A stretch of DNA of 64,000 bases from Tretioscincus oriximinensis (Eukaryota > Chordata > Lepidosauria > Squamata > Gymnophthalmidae). The stretch lies in assembly GCA_022410635.1 (NCBI GenBank), contig JAJVDF010000001.1, positions 13,935,915 through 13,999,914 of the forward strand. Reading direction: 5' to 3'. Position numbers and translations under genes: made by a program. Positions 1 to 12,300 of the stretch are shown here, piece after piece. Every line of letters begins with the position of its first letter. Positions within the stretch are counted from its first letter, which is position 1. The notes beneath the pieces were generated by a model that saw only the letters and a list, made by a program, of their open reading frames with translations, was not told the DNA's origin and did not search any database.

Positions 1-2435
1 TAGTATAAAAATCTGACAGGCATCAGATTGCATTGAAAAGGAAGTGAAGCCAATGCATCTTCTCATCGTTGCTTTTTATAGCTATGCATGGAACAGGTGA
101 GGCGCCTGAACAGGTGCTCAGTGAGGTCTTTGTTGCAGCCAAAGGTACAACGATGTTGTGATGCAACATCAGTTACCTGTTATTATTTGTAGACATTTTG
201 GTATTGTCTTGAATGGGTGGAAGGGAGAAATTGTCTTTTCCTCTCCTCCCGCTGCCTTTATCTTGGTTATTTAGCCCAGTGCTGTAAGTAACAAAAAGAT
301 TATAGTGCAGTGACTTGGCTGAACTGCATGCACCCTAGGTTCAAATTATTTCACCATGGCAAAATTGACCAAGCTAGTGACCTTGAGCGAACCCCAGTGG
401 TAGCTGTTGCATGTGAGTGGAGCTTTCAGCAAAAGGAGGGGCTTCTGCTGTCTGCATTAATTCATCTTGGACAGTTATTTTCACTGGGGTACTGGGATGG
501 TAGAGAGGTAGCTCTTCTGACTTGATTTTAACAACTTCAACTGGAGGGGCAGAATATAAATATAGGGAACAATAAAGTTTGAAGATGGTCTTGGACCTGT
601 CAGATTACAATCTTGGTCAAGAAATTCTAGGCTGGCACAACATTTATTGGTGTGTGTTTTTTGTGTATACATTTCACACTGTATTCCTTTATGCAGAGAT
701 GATAAGGTGTACAAATAAATTGGTTTTAGGAGCCTTCAAATTGCAATGCACTGTATGTGGGGCTGCCTTTGAAGACTGTTCAGAAGTTACAACTGATACT
801 AAATATAGCAGTTAGGCACTTACTGGTACAGCTAGTCGTATGCACATCACACCAGTTCTAAAAGAATTGCACTTGCTGTTCATTTGCTCCTGAGCACTAT
901 TCAAGGTTGCTTTATAAGCTCCTCAACAGCTTCACTCTAAATATCTAAAGGAACGCCTCCTCCTTGGCAAGCCCATTACCTTTAGCAGGTGTGGACACGT
1001 GAGTGGGCTTCTTGTCACAGCTTCTTGGTTATGGAACAGATCTCTGCTGATGGATATCAAGTATCCTCACCGTATGTGTTCAGGTGTTTCATGAATACAT
1101 GCTTGTTCACTCTAGTAGTTAATCTATTTTATCTTTTATTATCTGGTCTGATTGTTTTATAGTGACCTATTCAGAGGCCCTCTGACAGCACTGGAAACTG
1201 TTGTCAGATTAAANTGGCACAGTTTGTCTCTTTAGCCAGAAATTGAAGACCTCTTCACCAGCCTCAGGCACAACCTTAGTTGTTGCCACACTTACTGTAC
1301 ATGACCTGTACTGCTCAGCCTGGAACCATTCCTATTGAAACAGTTCCCCACTAGAACAATCCAGTTATCCTGGAACAAGGCCATTTCTAATTGGGATGGC
1401 TGACTGTCTAGGAGCATTCCTCATGCAACCCTCTGCTGCTCTGCTCTCAGATGTGAACAGAAGAATGTGAATTTGCCTATATTCCTAGGAAGTCTTGCTG
1501 TAAATCTTAGCTTGCAATTGTAATTGGTTCCTTGGTCTTCTTGTAGCCAAGCAGAATTCAAAGGGAAACTTTTATTTTAAACTGACCCAAATTGGGAGGC
1601 TGCAAGTGGAGATTGCATCAATGTACTCAGTATTGATGTTTTTCTTCTTCTTTGTAAATTCAACCGGAACTGATGTTGAAGACTTAATGTCCCCATTCTT
1701 GCCTGCAGCAGGGCAGGTAAAGGATTGTCTGAGCAATTATCACAAACAAAGTCCAAATGGCATCGTCATACAACTAATGCAAGAACAAGACATTGTATTA
1801 CGGAAACTGCATAAAATTACTAGCTAGAAAAAACATATTTCTAGCATTATCACAGCTGGATCATTGCAGTTCCATGTGAAGAATCCAGAATCATACTATA
1901 TCATGTGGTGGTGTTTGGATGCACCTGAAATGAAGAAGTTTTAAAAGTAAAGGTGTGTCCATTTGCAGGCAGTTGGGAGCAGATGACAATTTTGTCTTCA
2001 TCTTTTATTTGAGACACTCGGGGAGCAATTACTGGGCCCCTGNGTGAGAGAAGATGCTGAACTAGTGGGGGTTTGGGGCTGATCCAACAGAGGTTCTTTT
2101 ATGTTTTGGTAGGGAGGAACAATGTAATGAAGGAAAGATAATTTTATATCTAAAAAGCATGTGCAAATAACACATTTGCAGTACTTTACATCCTGTAAAT
2201 TAAACAGTGACACCTCTGCTAAGCTCTTGGAAAGTTTGGCTTGCAATTGCTTTCCACAAACATTTTGAGAAGCAAGAGATTCTAATTATATGTACTCTTT
2301 TTACAGCTTTCTTCGGTTAATCAAGATGCTGTGTGAATTACTAGGCATTCTACTCCTTAGAAGCTAGTGTTCACTCAGTAGCCATTTCTTTGCTTTATAA
2401 CAATTACAATATTTAATAGATCCTATAATAAGGGA
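1..2435. other. No recognised gene; AT-rich non-coding
   Basis: Only short shadow frames are present. If TSPAN33 exon 1 is outside the window, this is its intron 1 or further upstream. No CpG island or exon-1-like frame encoding the TSPAN33 N-terminus was seen. Confidence 0.5.
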
Positions 2436-2439
2436 TTAA

Positions 2440-2720
2440 TGTTCAAGCTATGGTTCTCCAGTAGTAATATATGGTTGTGAAGAGTTGGGCTATAAGAATG
2501 TCTGAGTACCAAATAAATGATACTTTTGCCTTATGCTGCTGAATAAAATTTTAGAGAATTTGGTGAATCAAAAGGAGATAAAAGGTAATCAATCCCAATG
2601 GCTAATTGGAAGGATAAATATTAAAGCTCAAATACTTTGGCCACATAATAAAATACAGGACTCGCTGGAAAAGACCTTGATAGTAGAAAAGATGAACATG
2701 ACTGAATGACAAAATAACAA
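2440..2720 (+). mobile_element. BovB (RTE-clade) LINE fragment
   Basis: The stretch agctatggttctccagtagt followed by atatggttgtgaagagttgg, then ctttggccacataataaaat and ctggaaaagaccttgatag, matches the C-terminal end of BovB ORF2 in order. Several deletions break the frame. BovB is abundant in squamates and ruminants. Confidence 0.75.
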
Positions 2721-3151
2721 CAGAATTAGATACGGGGTATTTTCACAATACACCTGTGGATATTAAATTTTGTGGCTTGCTCTGCTGGAACAGCATTCTG
2801 TAAGCAGGTGCCATTATACTTAATAATATTTTGAATTACAACATTCGCAGCCTGAGTGAGGCCAGGGGAAAATATTTGCAGAAGATGCACTATTAAATAT
2901 GTGACCCCCCAGAGCATTACTGCTAACTTTCAACTCAGTGCACGCATTTTAATTAAGTTGCCAGTTTTCTTTTTGTATCTTTACATCTTGGCTTAGGTCA
3001 GTCATGGCCAAATGATATAGATCTCCAGGGAATCTTTTCCAGCTATAAACCCTCCCTATATTTTTGGTAATAACAGTATCAAATAAAGAGGAAGCAAATG
3101 AGCATAGTTCTGGGGGTGAATGGGAAGCTTTTAAACAAATCTCCCTCATGT

Positions 3152-3368
3152 TAGGCTGACCAGATGACCCTTTTTGCGGGGGTGGTGGTGGTGGTTTAAA
3201 AACCTGGTTTTGGGGTGCCTCCTAGTTTTTTCTGAGAAATTTTTTTTCAAAAAAAGTTTTTTTAAAAAAATATTTTTGTTTTTTANTTTTTTTTCTTCAG
3301 AAAAAACTGGAAGGCACCCCAAAAACGGGTTTTCAACTCCCCTCAAAAGGGGTCATCTGGTCAGCCTA
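3152..3368. mobile_element. hAT-like foldback MITE (TAGGCTGACC family), copy 1
   Basis: A 217-bp near-palindrome. The ends TAGGCTGACCAGATGACC and its complement are the outer arms, the next inner pair is ggttttggggtgcctcc against ggaaggcaccccaaaaa, and the middle is a poly-T/poly-A stretch. No target duplication is evident here. Confidence 0.75.
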
Positions 3369-3734
3369 TCTTAGATAATTGTTTAATTAATAGACAGGAG
3401 TCAGAACAGTGTATGCTATGAACCATGCAAGTAGGATACTNAATATTTGGATCATTTTGGCTACCACTTCTAAGAAGATCGGATTTACTATTCTTACTTT
3501 GCTTACAGTGTGTATTGCTGATTAAATGTGGGGTCTTCTGGAGACTCAGTGGTAATCAGATCCAGCCCCTGTTTAGAAAGCTTAAGCTACAACATGTGGA
3601 AAATATAATACTCATAAAAGCTACTGTGATTAAAGGTGTTAGGATCTCAAAACCACTTTATATGTAAAAAAACACTTCCTCTCTTGTTGAGGCACAAGGT
3701 TATCATGGTTGCACCATCACCTTAAGCAACAAAA

Positions 3735-3995
3735 GANGTGGGCGTTCAAGGGCCCTTTTCAGTGGTGCCCCCTCAGACTAAGGAATGGTCTCCCCCAAGG
3801 TGGTGTGCAGAGAACTTTCACTTTTGTGTTTTAAAGGGCTGCAAAGACATNTTATGTCTTTGGCAAACCAAATAGCAACCCCACCCCACTTTCAGGCATT
3901 GTTACAGTTTTTAGCTTGTATATTTTATATATTGTTTTTAATTGCTGTACCCCACTTGAGACCTTCGGTTAAAGGATAGGATAAAAGCACAACAA
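3735..3995 (+). mobile_element. L2-clade LINE 3' end
   Basis: Reads like the 3' end of reptile L2: a short ORF2 C-terminal remnant, then ttttaattgctgtaccccac and ttgagaccttcggttaaagg, ending in an A-rich tail. Confidence 0.55.
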
Positions 3996-6335
3996 AAATA
4001 TATAGTAGATATTAAGAAGAAGAAACCTCTTCTTGGGAGAGGTTTGAACCTAATAAGCACGGAAACAGCCTAATTCTTATAAGTACAGGTGGGATAGGTG
4101 TTTACCCAAGGAGAGGCATAGTATGCATTTCATTTGCTCTTTGAAAAAAATTGATTATATATCCCAATTTTATGGTGTCCATGGTTACAGGACATTTCCT
4201 GCAGGCAAATATCATACAGTTTGGCTGCAGGGTTCAAAAGCAAGTGATATTTGAAATAGGATNGATGAAGTCCCACTTACTACTCTGAAGCAGTCCCATT
4301 TGGATCAGTTAATTTTCTAGCCTTNCATTCTTTTTGCACTTTGAAAGAGGGAGAGTATCCCTACAGTGAGCAGCTAGCTTGCTGACAGGCATCCTTCCTC
4401 TTGTAGCCCCAAACATAATACTGTAGATGCCATTTTGAATACTTAGGTTGTGAATCTCTTAATATGTGAATCTTTAATCCACAATTGCTTAGCTAAACTT
4501 TTGGTCTCAAAGGCTTATGGGTATCTGGTGCTGATGGATATCCTTTGTCTCTCTAGCTATGGAATACTAAGGGGCCCCACAGCTGGAAAGGACCTGCTGA
4601 CACAGCCTGGTACAATCTTGCCAGGCCAGATGGCCAGGAACTTATAATTCACTCTACACAGTTAGAGGTGATCTTAAGGAGGAAGGGGGAAATTTGAGGG
4701 TATAACTTATACCGTATAAGTATTATTTTAGAAAAGATTATGTTACAATGACATGTATGTACCCTTTGCACAGTTATTAGTCTAATCATATTTATTCATG
4801 AGGAGNAGGAATATAACTTGGAGTTCTTCCTTTGTCTAGGGTCAGTCTTACACAGTGGCCTACCACCTTCACCTGGGTGCCTCAACTAGATGAAAAATAG
4901 TCTATTCTTGACTATCTTCCAATGGGCTTTAAAATTATCCTACCCATCTCTTCAACCTTGAACTAGACATCCATTCTACAGTAGTAGCTACTGATACACT
5001 TGTAGTTTACTATTTTTGATCCTTTGTATTCCTTCTGTTATGTGGTTGCTCTGCACATGATAGCACTCCAAAAATAAATGAAACAAAAACAGGCCCTACA
5101 TTAATAAAAAACATAAAAGATATGCACTCTTCTGCATCAGGATAGTGGCCCACCAAATTCTTTTGGGCAGCTCAAGATGGTCAGAAGATGAAGGCAAACA
5201 AATCCTGNTGACTTCCTAAAATGGCCTTTAGAGGCATCCTGTATGTCTCAGGCTTGTCACGGTCTGCACTAGCATGGAGATGGTGGGATATATTTTGGGA
5301 TCTAAATCAGAACAAAGTCAGGTACAGAAAGGATCTAAGAGAAGCCTTATTAAATATGGAACAATAACAGAACTAGATTTGCTTTCTAGCTAGGGCTTCT
5401 CTGCTTATTAGCAGGAGGACTATATATGAAAAGGATCATATTGAACAAAAGAATACAAGGTCTGAACACAAAGATTTAATAATTATTAGTTGAAATGCAA
5501 TGGTTATGTGAATAAAATTACAGTGCTTAAGAGATGGAAAAGTTGAACTGTTTGACTTCATTCAATTATGGTGTTTGATAGCCTACTTGCCTCTATTTTG
5601 ACAGCAGCTTGTCCGCATTTTGATCTATTCTTTACTCTCTGTAAATACCATGGAAATAAGAGAATGAGGAAACAGGAACCAATATTATTTACCTTTCCTC
5701 CTCCCTCGAGGAAAATTTGAAATCAGTTCTGCAATTCAAAATAACTTTAAGATCTGCAGCATCNTTCTTTTAAATAAAGGCTACATCTAAATGATATTTA
5801 ATAATTTAAATAAGATAACATTAATACATTAATATAATCCTTCCATCCCTCTTTCCTTCAAACACATTATAGACCTCGGGCATATATAAATAATACATCC
5901 ATTTTAATAAGTAGATCTTCTCTATTATGTTAAGAGCAATGTGCAAAACCCTTGCCAGCTCTGAATCCAAGTCAACACAGTAGATTCTGCTCTAGTANAG
6001 ATTCAGGCCCAATGCTGCCTCCCCAGTTTTTCCAAACTCTGCTTCTGGCATTGGCACTATCTCCATTATCACAAAGTAGGTCTCCGGATTTTAGGTCAGA
6101 GTCAGCCATGTAGTTTTAATCCATTTTCAGACTTGAAGAACTGCACTAAACCAAGACTGAACTTAGATTAAAAGTATGTATCTGATATTAACTGTGAAAA
6201 AGACTAGCAACTTGATTGTCCTATTTGAGAAGGAAAATTTGATGAAAACTGTGGTTTAGCATAATTTCCATGATGTCTGAGATGTTAAAAGGCTCATACC
6301 TTAAGAACCATTGCTCCTGACTTTTGTTTCTGCAG
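3996..6335. other. AT-rich non-coding, probably TSPAN33 intron 1
   Basis: No coding signal. A weak antisense CR1-like piece may lie at about 5125-5260 (agtggcccaccaaattct, then a gcatcctgtatgtctc segment resembling other copies here). Otherwise nothing recognised. Confidence 0.4.
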
Positions 6336-6393
6336 ATGATATCCATGGTGATGGTGGCAATAGGAGTTTATGCCCGACTGATGAAGCATGCAG
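6336..6393 (+). CDS. TSPAN33: TSPAN33 exon 2 (end of TM1)
   Basis: Acceptor tttctgcag, donor gtaaag. Reads [19 protein letters not shown] and ends in phase 1 (G of a Glu codon completed by the next exon). The first codon is ATG where human has Val-35; because it follows an acceptor it is not a start codon. Confidence 0.92.
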
Positions 6394-9300
6394 GTAAAGA
6401 CCCTTACAATGGCCTGAAATGGGGAGCAGAAGGTTGGAACCATCATCAGCTTAGGGAAATGATTGGGCGTTCCGTTTAAGGCAAATTCTGAGTTATGGGA
6501 TGAACCAGTCCTCCACTGTCTTTTTTGCATTGTTCTCTTGTCTTTGAATGCAATGGGACTCTGATGGAATAAAATAATAAGCCTTTCTGAATTGTTACTA
6601 AACTGAGAAATGGAACTTAAGGNCCATCTCACACGTGTCTGTTAATCCAGAATAAGCTGTTTGCCAGTTAACTTCTTCCACATGGAACTAGAATCTTTTT
6701 GGAACAAACTCATCCCCAAAGTTCCTTATCCTTATTTAGCAGAGGACCTGATAGAAAAGACCTGCAAGTGTACTAACACCACTTGTTCCTGTCTAGTCAT
6801 CCTGATCAAGGAAAGCACTATAACCCCATCTTCAAAGCTTGCATACGCTTTGAAGATAAGTTCCAAATATTGCATAAGCTTCAAAGTTGAAACTGTGGCA
6901 TTTTCCATTGTTATCCATGCTTTGAAGATCAGTTTTGAAATCTCAAGATGGAGTTGTGCATGGGACAGGAACAGCACAAGAAAAATAACTTTGTGGCAGA
7001 AGTGCTCTTCACCTGGAAAAGCACATTGGGGCTAGTGTTGGTCCAGAACAGTAGCACAGTATGAACATCACTTGTTGGCTTTGGGCTGAGACTGGTCCGA
7101 AGATATCCTAATCCTGGTGGCCATTTTGGTAGCCTAGATTGGATTGTGCTGTACACAATGCAAAGGCAACCATTTATCAGGGGACAGGTTTTCTTTTCTC
7201 AGCACCAGTGTGCAGAAGAAATAGATTCTGAAAGAAAATGCTGCTTAAATTCTTTCTTCACAAGAATTAACATAGAAGAGGTATTTCTCTCTAGGAGAGT
7301 TATTTTATTTTGCTCCCACAAATGTTTTTGTACAAAAAATATGTGAGAGATGTTTATAAAAACTGGAATAGTGTTCAGTTGTTGCCATTCGTCTAAAATC
7401 CTGGGTTGAGTTGTAGAGAAAAACAATGGGTATGCATAAAAATACAAGANGAATGTTACAACAGAGTTTTCAAGATCAAGGTGTTGAATATCTGAAGGAG
7501 CAACTTTTCCCATATACATTTGACCGTGTACTAAATTATCAAAATGAGGGTCTTCTTATAGTTTCACCTCCCCTTGTGGTGAGAGAGTCTGTGCCATGAA
7601 AAAAGATCTTCTCTGTGGTGGGTTCCTGCCTTTGGAATAACCACCCTGTGGAGGTATGTCAGGTACCAACTGTTTATGATTTTCAGTAACTTCTTAAAAC
7701 TAATCAGTTCACCCAGGCCTTTGACTTCTGATTCCTGAACTAGTCCTGCCAGAATGGGAGGGAAGCTAGATGAGTTATCTCTTGAAATATTGTTGAATGT
7801 TTTAGCTTCTCCTTCGGCCCACCTAGAGGACCTTTAGGTGAAGGTTAGAATATAAATATTTTAGATAGAAAGATAGATAAATGGATGGATGGATAGATAA
7901 AGTGTTGAGACCCATTAATATTTCCTCTTTTTTAACAGAAGCTGCCATGGCTTGCCTTGCTGTGGACCCGGCCATCTTGCTCATTGTTGTCGGGGTCCTA
8001 ATGTTTTTCATCACTTTCTGTGGTTGTATCGGCTCCCTGCGCGAGAACATCTGCTTGCTCCAAACTGTAAGAATCCTTGATGTTGAGGGATAGAGCAGCT
8101 TTCAGTGGTGCAGAAAGGACAAAGTATCCTGGCAACACATCACAACTCTAGAGCTCTGATATGCCTAGAAAGGGGAAATTCTTTTTCCAAGTGTGTTTTC
8201 AATGCAGGTTTGCCAGCCAATAGTGTGGAACATGCTTGAAGGAAACTGATGAGCTACACCCTTTTCAATCTGGCTTCAGTCAGGGGGTTGGCATTGAGAA
8301 TGCCTTGGTTAGTTGCCTGGATAGATGATCTCTATTGAATTGAACCCAGTTGGTTCTCTTTGATCTCTCAGCTGCTTTTGATATTATCAACAGAGGGACT
8401 GGAACTTGGAGGCACTGTTTTGCCATAGTTCTTGTCCCCATCTACATTGTAGGCTTCAGAAGGTATCAATTGAGTTTTCTAGAGTTCCTCAGGAATCAGT
8501 CTTGTCTTCTAGACTCATTAAATCTCTTCATGAGATTATCAAGAGATTTGGAGCAAGGTATCATCAATCTTCAGTTGATTAATGATCAGGGCTTTTTTTG
8601 TGGCGGAACACGCCGGAACTGTGTTCTGGCACCTTTTATTTAGGGGGGCCGCCTCGCCCCCCGCCCGCCCGGCCCGCCCCCGCCCGCCTAAATAAAAGGT
8701 GCCGGTACTGCGGAGTTTAGGCGGGCGGGGCGGCGGCGGTGGTGGCAGCGGGGTGGGCAGGGGAGCTAACACCGCCCCCCGCTTAAATAAAAGGTGCCGG
8801 TACAGCGGAGTTTAGGCGGGGGGCGGGGCGGGGGGGCAGCGGTAGCGGTAGCAGGGGGTACTGCGGAGTTTAGGCGGTACTGCGGAGTTTAGGTGGGNNC
8901 CCCCCCGCTAACGCCGCCCCCCCCTCACCGGCGTTAGTACNGTCACCTTTTTTTGTGGAAAAAAAGCACTGTTAATGATTAGTCCTGTTTCTCTGCTCCT
9001 TCTGAGCCAGGTAAGGTGATTCAGGTGTTTGATCATTGCCTGTGTATTGGGCTGGATATGGACCAATAAATTGAAATTGAAGCCAGACAAGATGGTGGTA
9101 CTGTGTGTCACGTTCTAAGGCCAGAAAGAGGCACCAATTCTAGACAGTATTGTTTTCCCTATATAGAAAGAGTAAGTAATCTGGAAATATTTCTGGATTC
9201 ATCTTTGTTGCTTGAGACTCAGGTGACAGTAGTTACCAAAGCCACATCTCTGAATATGTTAATCCCATTCACAGCCTAGGAAAACCAAAGATGCCTTCTT

Positions 9301-12300
9301 GAACACAACTTTTTCTTGCCATTTTTGTCCCAATCTGAGTTCTCTTTTCTCCTGCAGTTCTCTGTCTGCTTGACAATCATCTTCCTTCTCCAGCTGGCTG
9401 CAGGTGTTCTGGGATTCGTCTTCTCTGATAAGGTAGGAAAAAGCCATGTTAGGTTAATAGTTTTCCTTGCTAAGAAGGAGGATGACAAAATTTTCTGCAA
9501 GATAGTTTATTTCAAGAAAAATCTATATGAAACAAAAGCCACAATCATACCTTACAATTTATCCTGCCTTAGAGACAAAGATGTGTGGAAGCCAAGGCTG
9601 CATTCATTTGGGAGCATACTTCGAGTATCACCATCAGGGGCATGGAAATTTTTCTGTGGCAGATGGGTGTGTATGGACATAGTGCAATATGTGGGTAGGG
9701 GGAGAGCTACAAGAGAGCAGGGAGTTGTGGGGGAAGAGCATTGGGAAGGAGGGGTCCACTTGGAGGCCATAAGGAGCATGTTGAGAGTGAAAAAAAATCA
9801 CAACTCCCCTCATCACAACAGTAGTTCCCCCTCACCCCCAGCACTTCCTCCTGCCTCTCCACAACAGGTTTGCTAGCTCCTCATGTATTGACTGTCTCTA
9901 TTATAGAGTTTCAAGCTCTTTTATATAAAGCACTACAACAATTCTGGCAGATTACAGAATCTCATCTGCCAGTTACCTGCTGCAGGCTCTTTTCTGTCGT
10001 AGCACTTACCTTGCACCTTCCTTTAGGTGCAAACTGAAGACATTTCTTGCTATCTAGGCCTTCCCAGTATGTGGGTTTTCCCCCTTTCCTGTCATTTTTG
10101 TATTTATGTTTTTTATTTTAAAATAGTTTATATATACTGCTCAAAACAATTAAAGGAACACTTTTACATAGCACATCAACTGTTTCACTTCCTTTTGTAA
10201 AATACTTTCAGCTTGCAAAAACATNGCAGTATAAGAGCCTGGAAATCTGATTGCCTGGGCAGGATCTCATGTTTCGATACTGATTCCTTTTGCTGACATT
10301 GTCAGCTTTTATTGAAATAGGCGAATTAGTATTATTAGACTCCAGGAGATTTTTTCCTGAAATCCAGTTAGAAATCTGCCTTGCTGGAATGCAAGACCTG
10401 GGTTCTGTACCTGGGTTGAAAGATTATTCAAAGAATAAAGATGGCTTTATTCTACTGTTTATGNCATCCCATCAGACATTTGAAGGATGTTGTTACATTT
10501 CCACATTTGTTGAAAGAAACCACAGGTTCAGAAACTTCTAGCAAGAAGGTCTACAAGCACCTTAAAGACTAACAGGAAAAAGAGTTGGTAGCATGAGCTT
10601 TTGAAGAATATTCATTGGATAGCATGTCTTTGTTCTGGGATACAATCTGGAGTAAAATACAGTGCAAAGGAAGCCATAGAAGATGGAACCCTCGTTTTGT
10701 CACCACACATAGTAGCTTTTAACTCTGCCTGTTTCTCTTGTAGGCTCGTGGGAAGGTGAGCGAGATTGTCAATAACGCCATTCTACATTATCGGGATGAC
10801 CTGGATCTTCAGAATCTTATTGACTTTGGCCAACAGGAGGTAAGCTTGGATGTCTTGAGTAGCATAAATGTCTATGTAGATTTCTTNAAAAAAATACCAG
10901 AACTTCATTGATGGTAGTTGTCTTACTTTTCAAATTGACCCATAATAGAATCCCAGGTTAGGAAAAAATTCCAGATGAGGAATTTTCTCTTTCTTTCATC
11001 AAAGCATGGTTTCCTCTGGAGCACAGCTTTATCTGATGCTGTGTTTACTTTTAGGTCATAAAAAATGGAGTATAAAATAATCCTTGCTGGATTAGGAGTA
11101 TCTTCTCCACACTAGAACTAGTAGAACACACTATGAGGTGACGGGCAGGATAGTCAGGAAAGACAAGGGAAATTATTTTTTCATCCAGAGCGCCATTCTG
11201 GGTGAAAACTCAAAGAAGTGAAACCTTCACTTGCTCTTGACTTCCTGCAAATCTTGCTTGCTTGTTGTTTTATGGTTAGGATCAGACAAAAGCAGCCACG
11301 AACTAAAGATTAAGGGTTTTTATTGCAGCAATTTCTAGGTAAAGAAACAACCAGCGCATGTGGATAGATCTACCTGTCTTGTAAGCTAATTAATGGTAAA
11401 CGAAGGTTTCCAGCTCTTTTGCAAGCATTTCCGGAAACAGTGTCATCAGAAGAGTCTTTGAGTCAAAGGCAGGAACACTCATAGACATTCACTATCTACG
11501 ATCAGGATCAGCTACTAGAGTCCTTATTTATAGTCCGTTGTTTCTGTGCTGGTGGAACTGAGGCACTGCCTGCTTGGCATTTTTCAGCTAGTCTAGTTGA
11601 GTGTCTTTGAAATGTTACACTTACAACACACTGCATAACTAGGTACCATACCTTGCTCTTCCTTATTATCAGCTATATCCACAGAAGAAGGCCCTGGNTG
11701 CTATACAGGGTCCTCTTGTGTGTTTTAGGAATCTCCAGCTCAACAGGATCCTCATTATCCAGATTTTTGCTGGATGGAGGAGGTGGGCATGACATTGCCT
11801 CTCAAACTGGAGGGGATACAGAGACATCTTTTGTAGTCACCATTGATACACCTGTCTTCCATGTATGTGTCTAACCCTAGCTTGACGCTTTCTGTGCTGG
11901 TTGCTTTCATCACCTTGTGAATTTCATATACAGATTACTCTGTGGGTCAAACGTCCTTTTCCCTTTTCAGTTCTCTCTTGCTCATCAGCTGCATAGAGTG
12001 CCCCTGGTTCTAGTGTTGTAAAACTTAAAATATTTTTAAAACCACCTTTTATACTCCAGGTATGATTTACAGTATAATTTCTCAGTATAATCACATAATT
12101 TCTTAAATGCTCTTTTTCAGGGCAGAAGAGATATAAATGTTACAGTCTGATTTCATGAGAGAGGTGTTCCAATTCCTTGATCATCCTGCTGTACTTTTCT
12201 GCCTTTTCCCTAGCACTGCGCACTTTTTCATTGCTGCCTGAATTATACCCTACCTCCCAATACACACCATTTTATAATTGAAGGGAGGGTGAATGGGTAC

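Noticed and set aside
1606..1827. Frame with MYSVLMFFFFFVN as a possible TSPAN33 exon 1
   Set aside because: Only a superficial likeness to the TM1 sequence; lacks the conserved SPLVKYLLFFFN context, a proper donor at the right phase and a promoter-like CpG setting.
6661..7035. 124-codon frame in TSPAN33 intron 2
   Set aside because: No family resemblance, no supporting splice or start context; repeated ctttgaagat words suggest low-complexity intron sequence.
8350..8643. 97-codon frame with [12 protein letters not shown] as a gene
   Set aside because: Fragment of L2 reverse transcriptase running into the hAT element; no intact gene.
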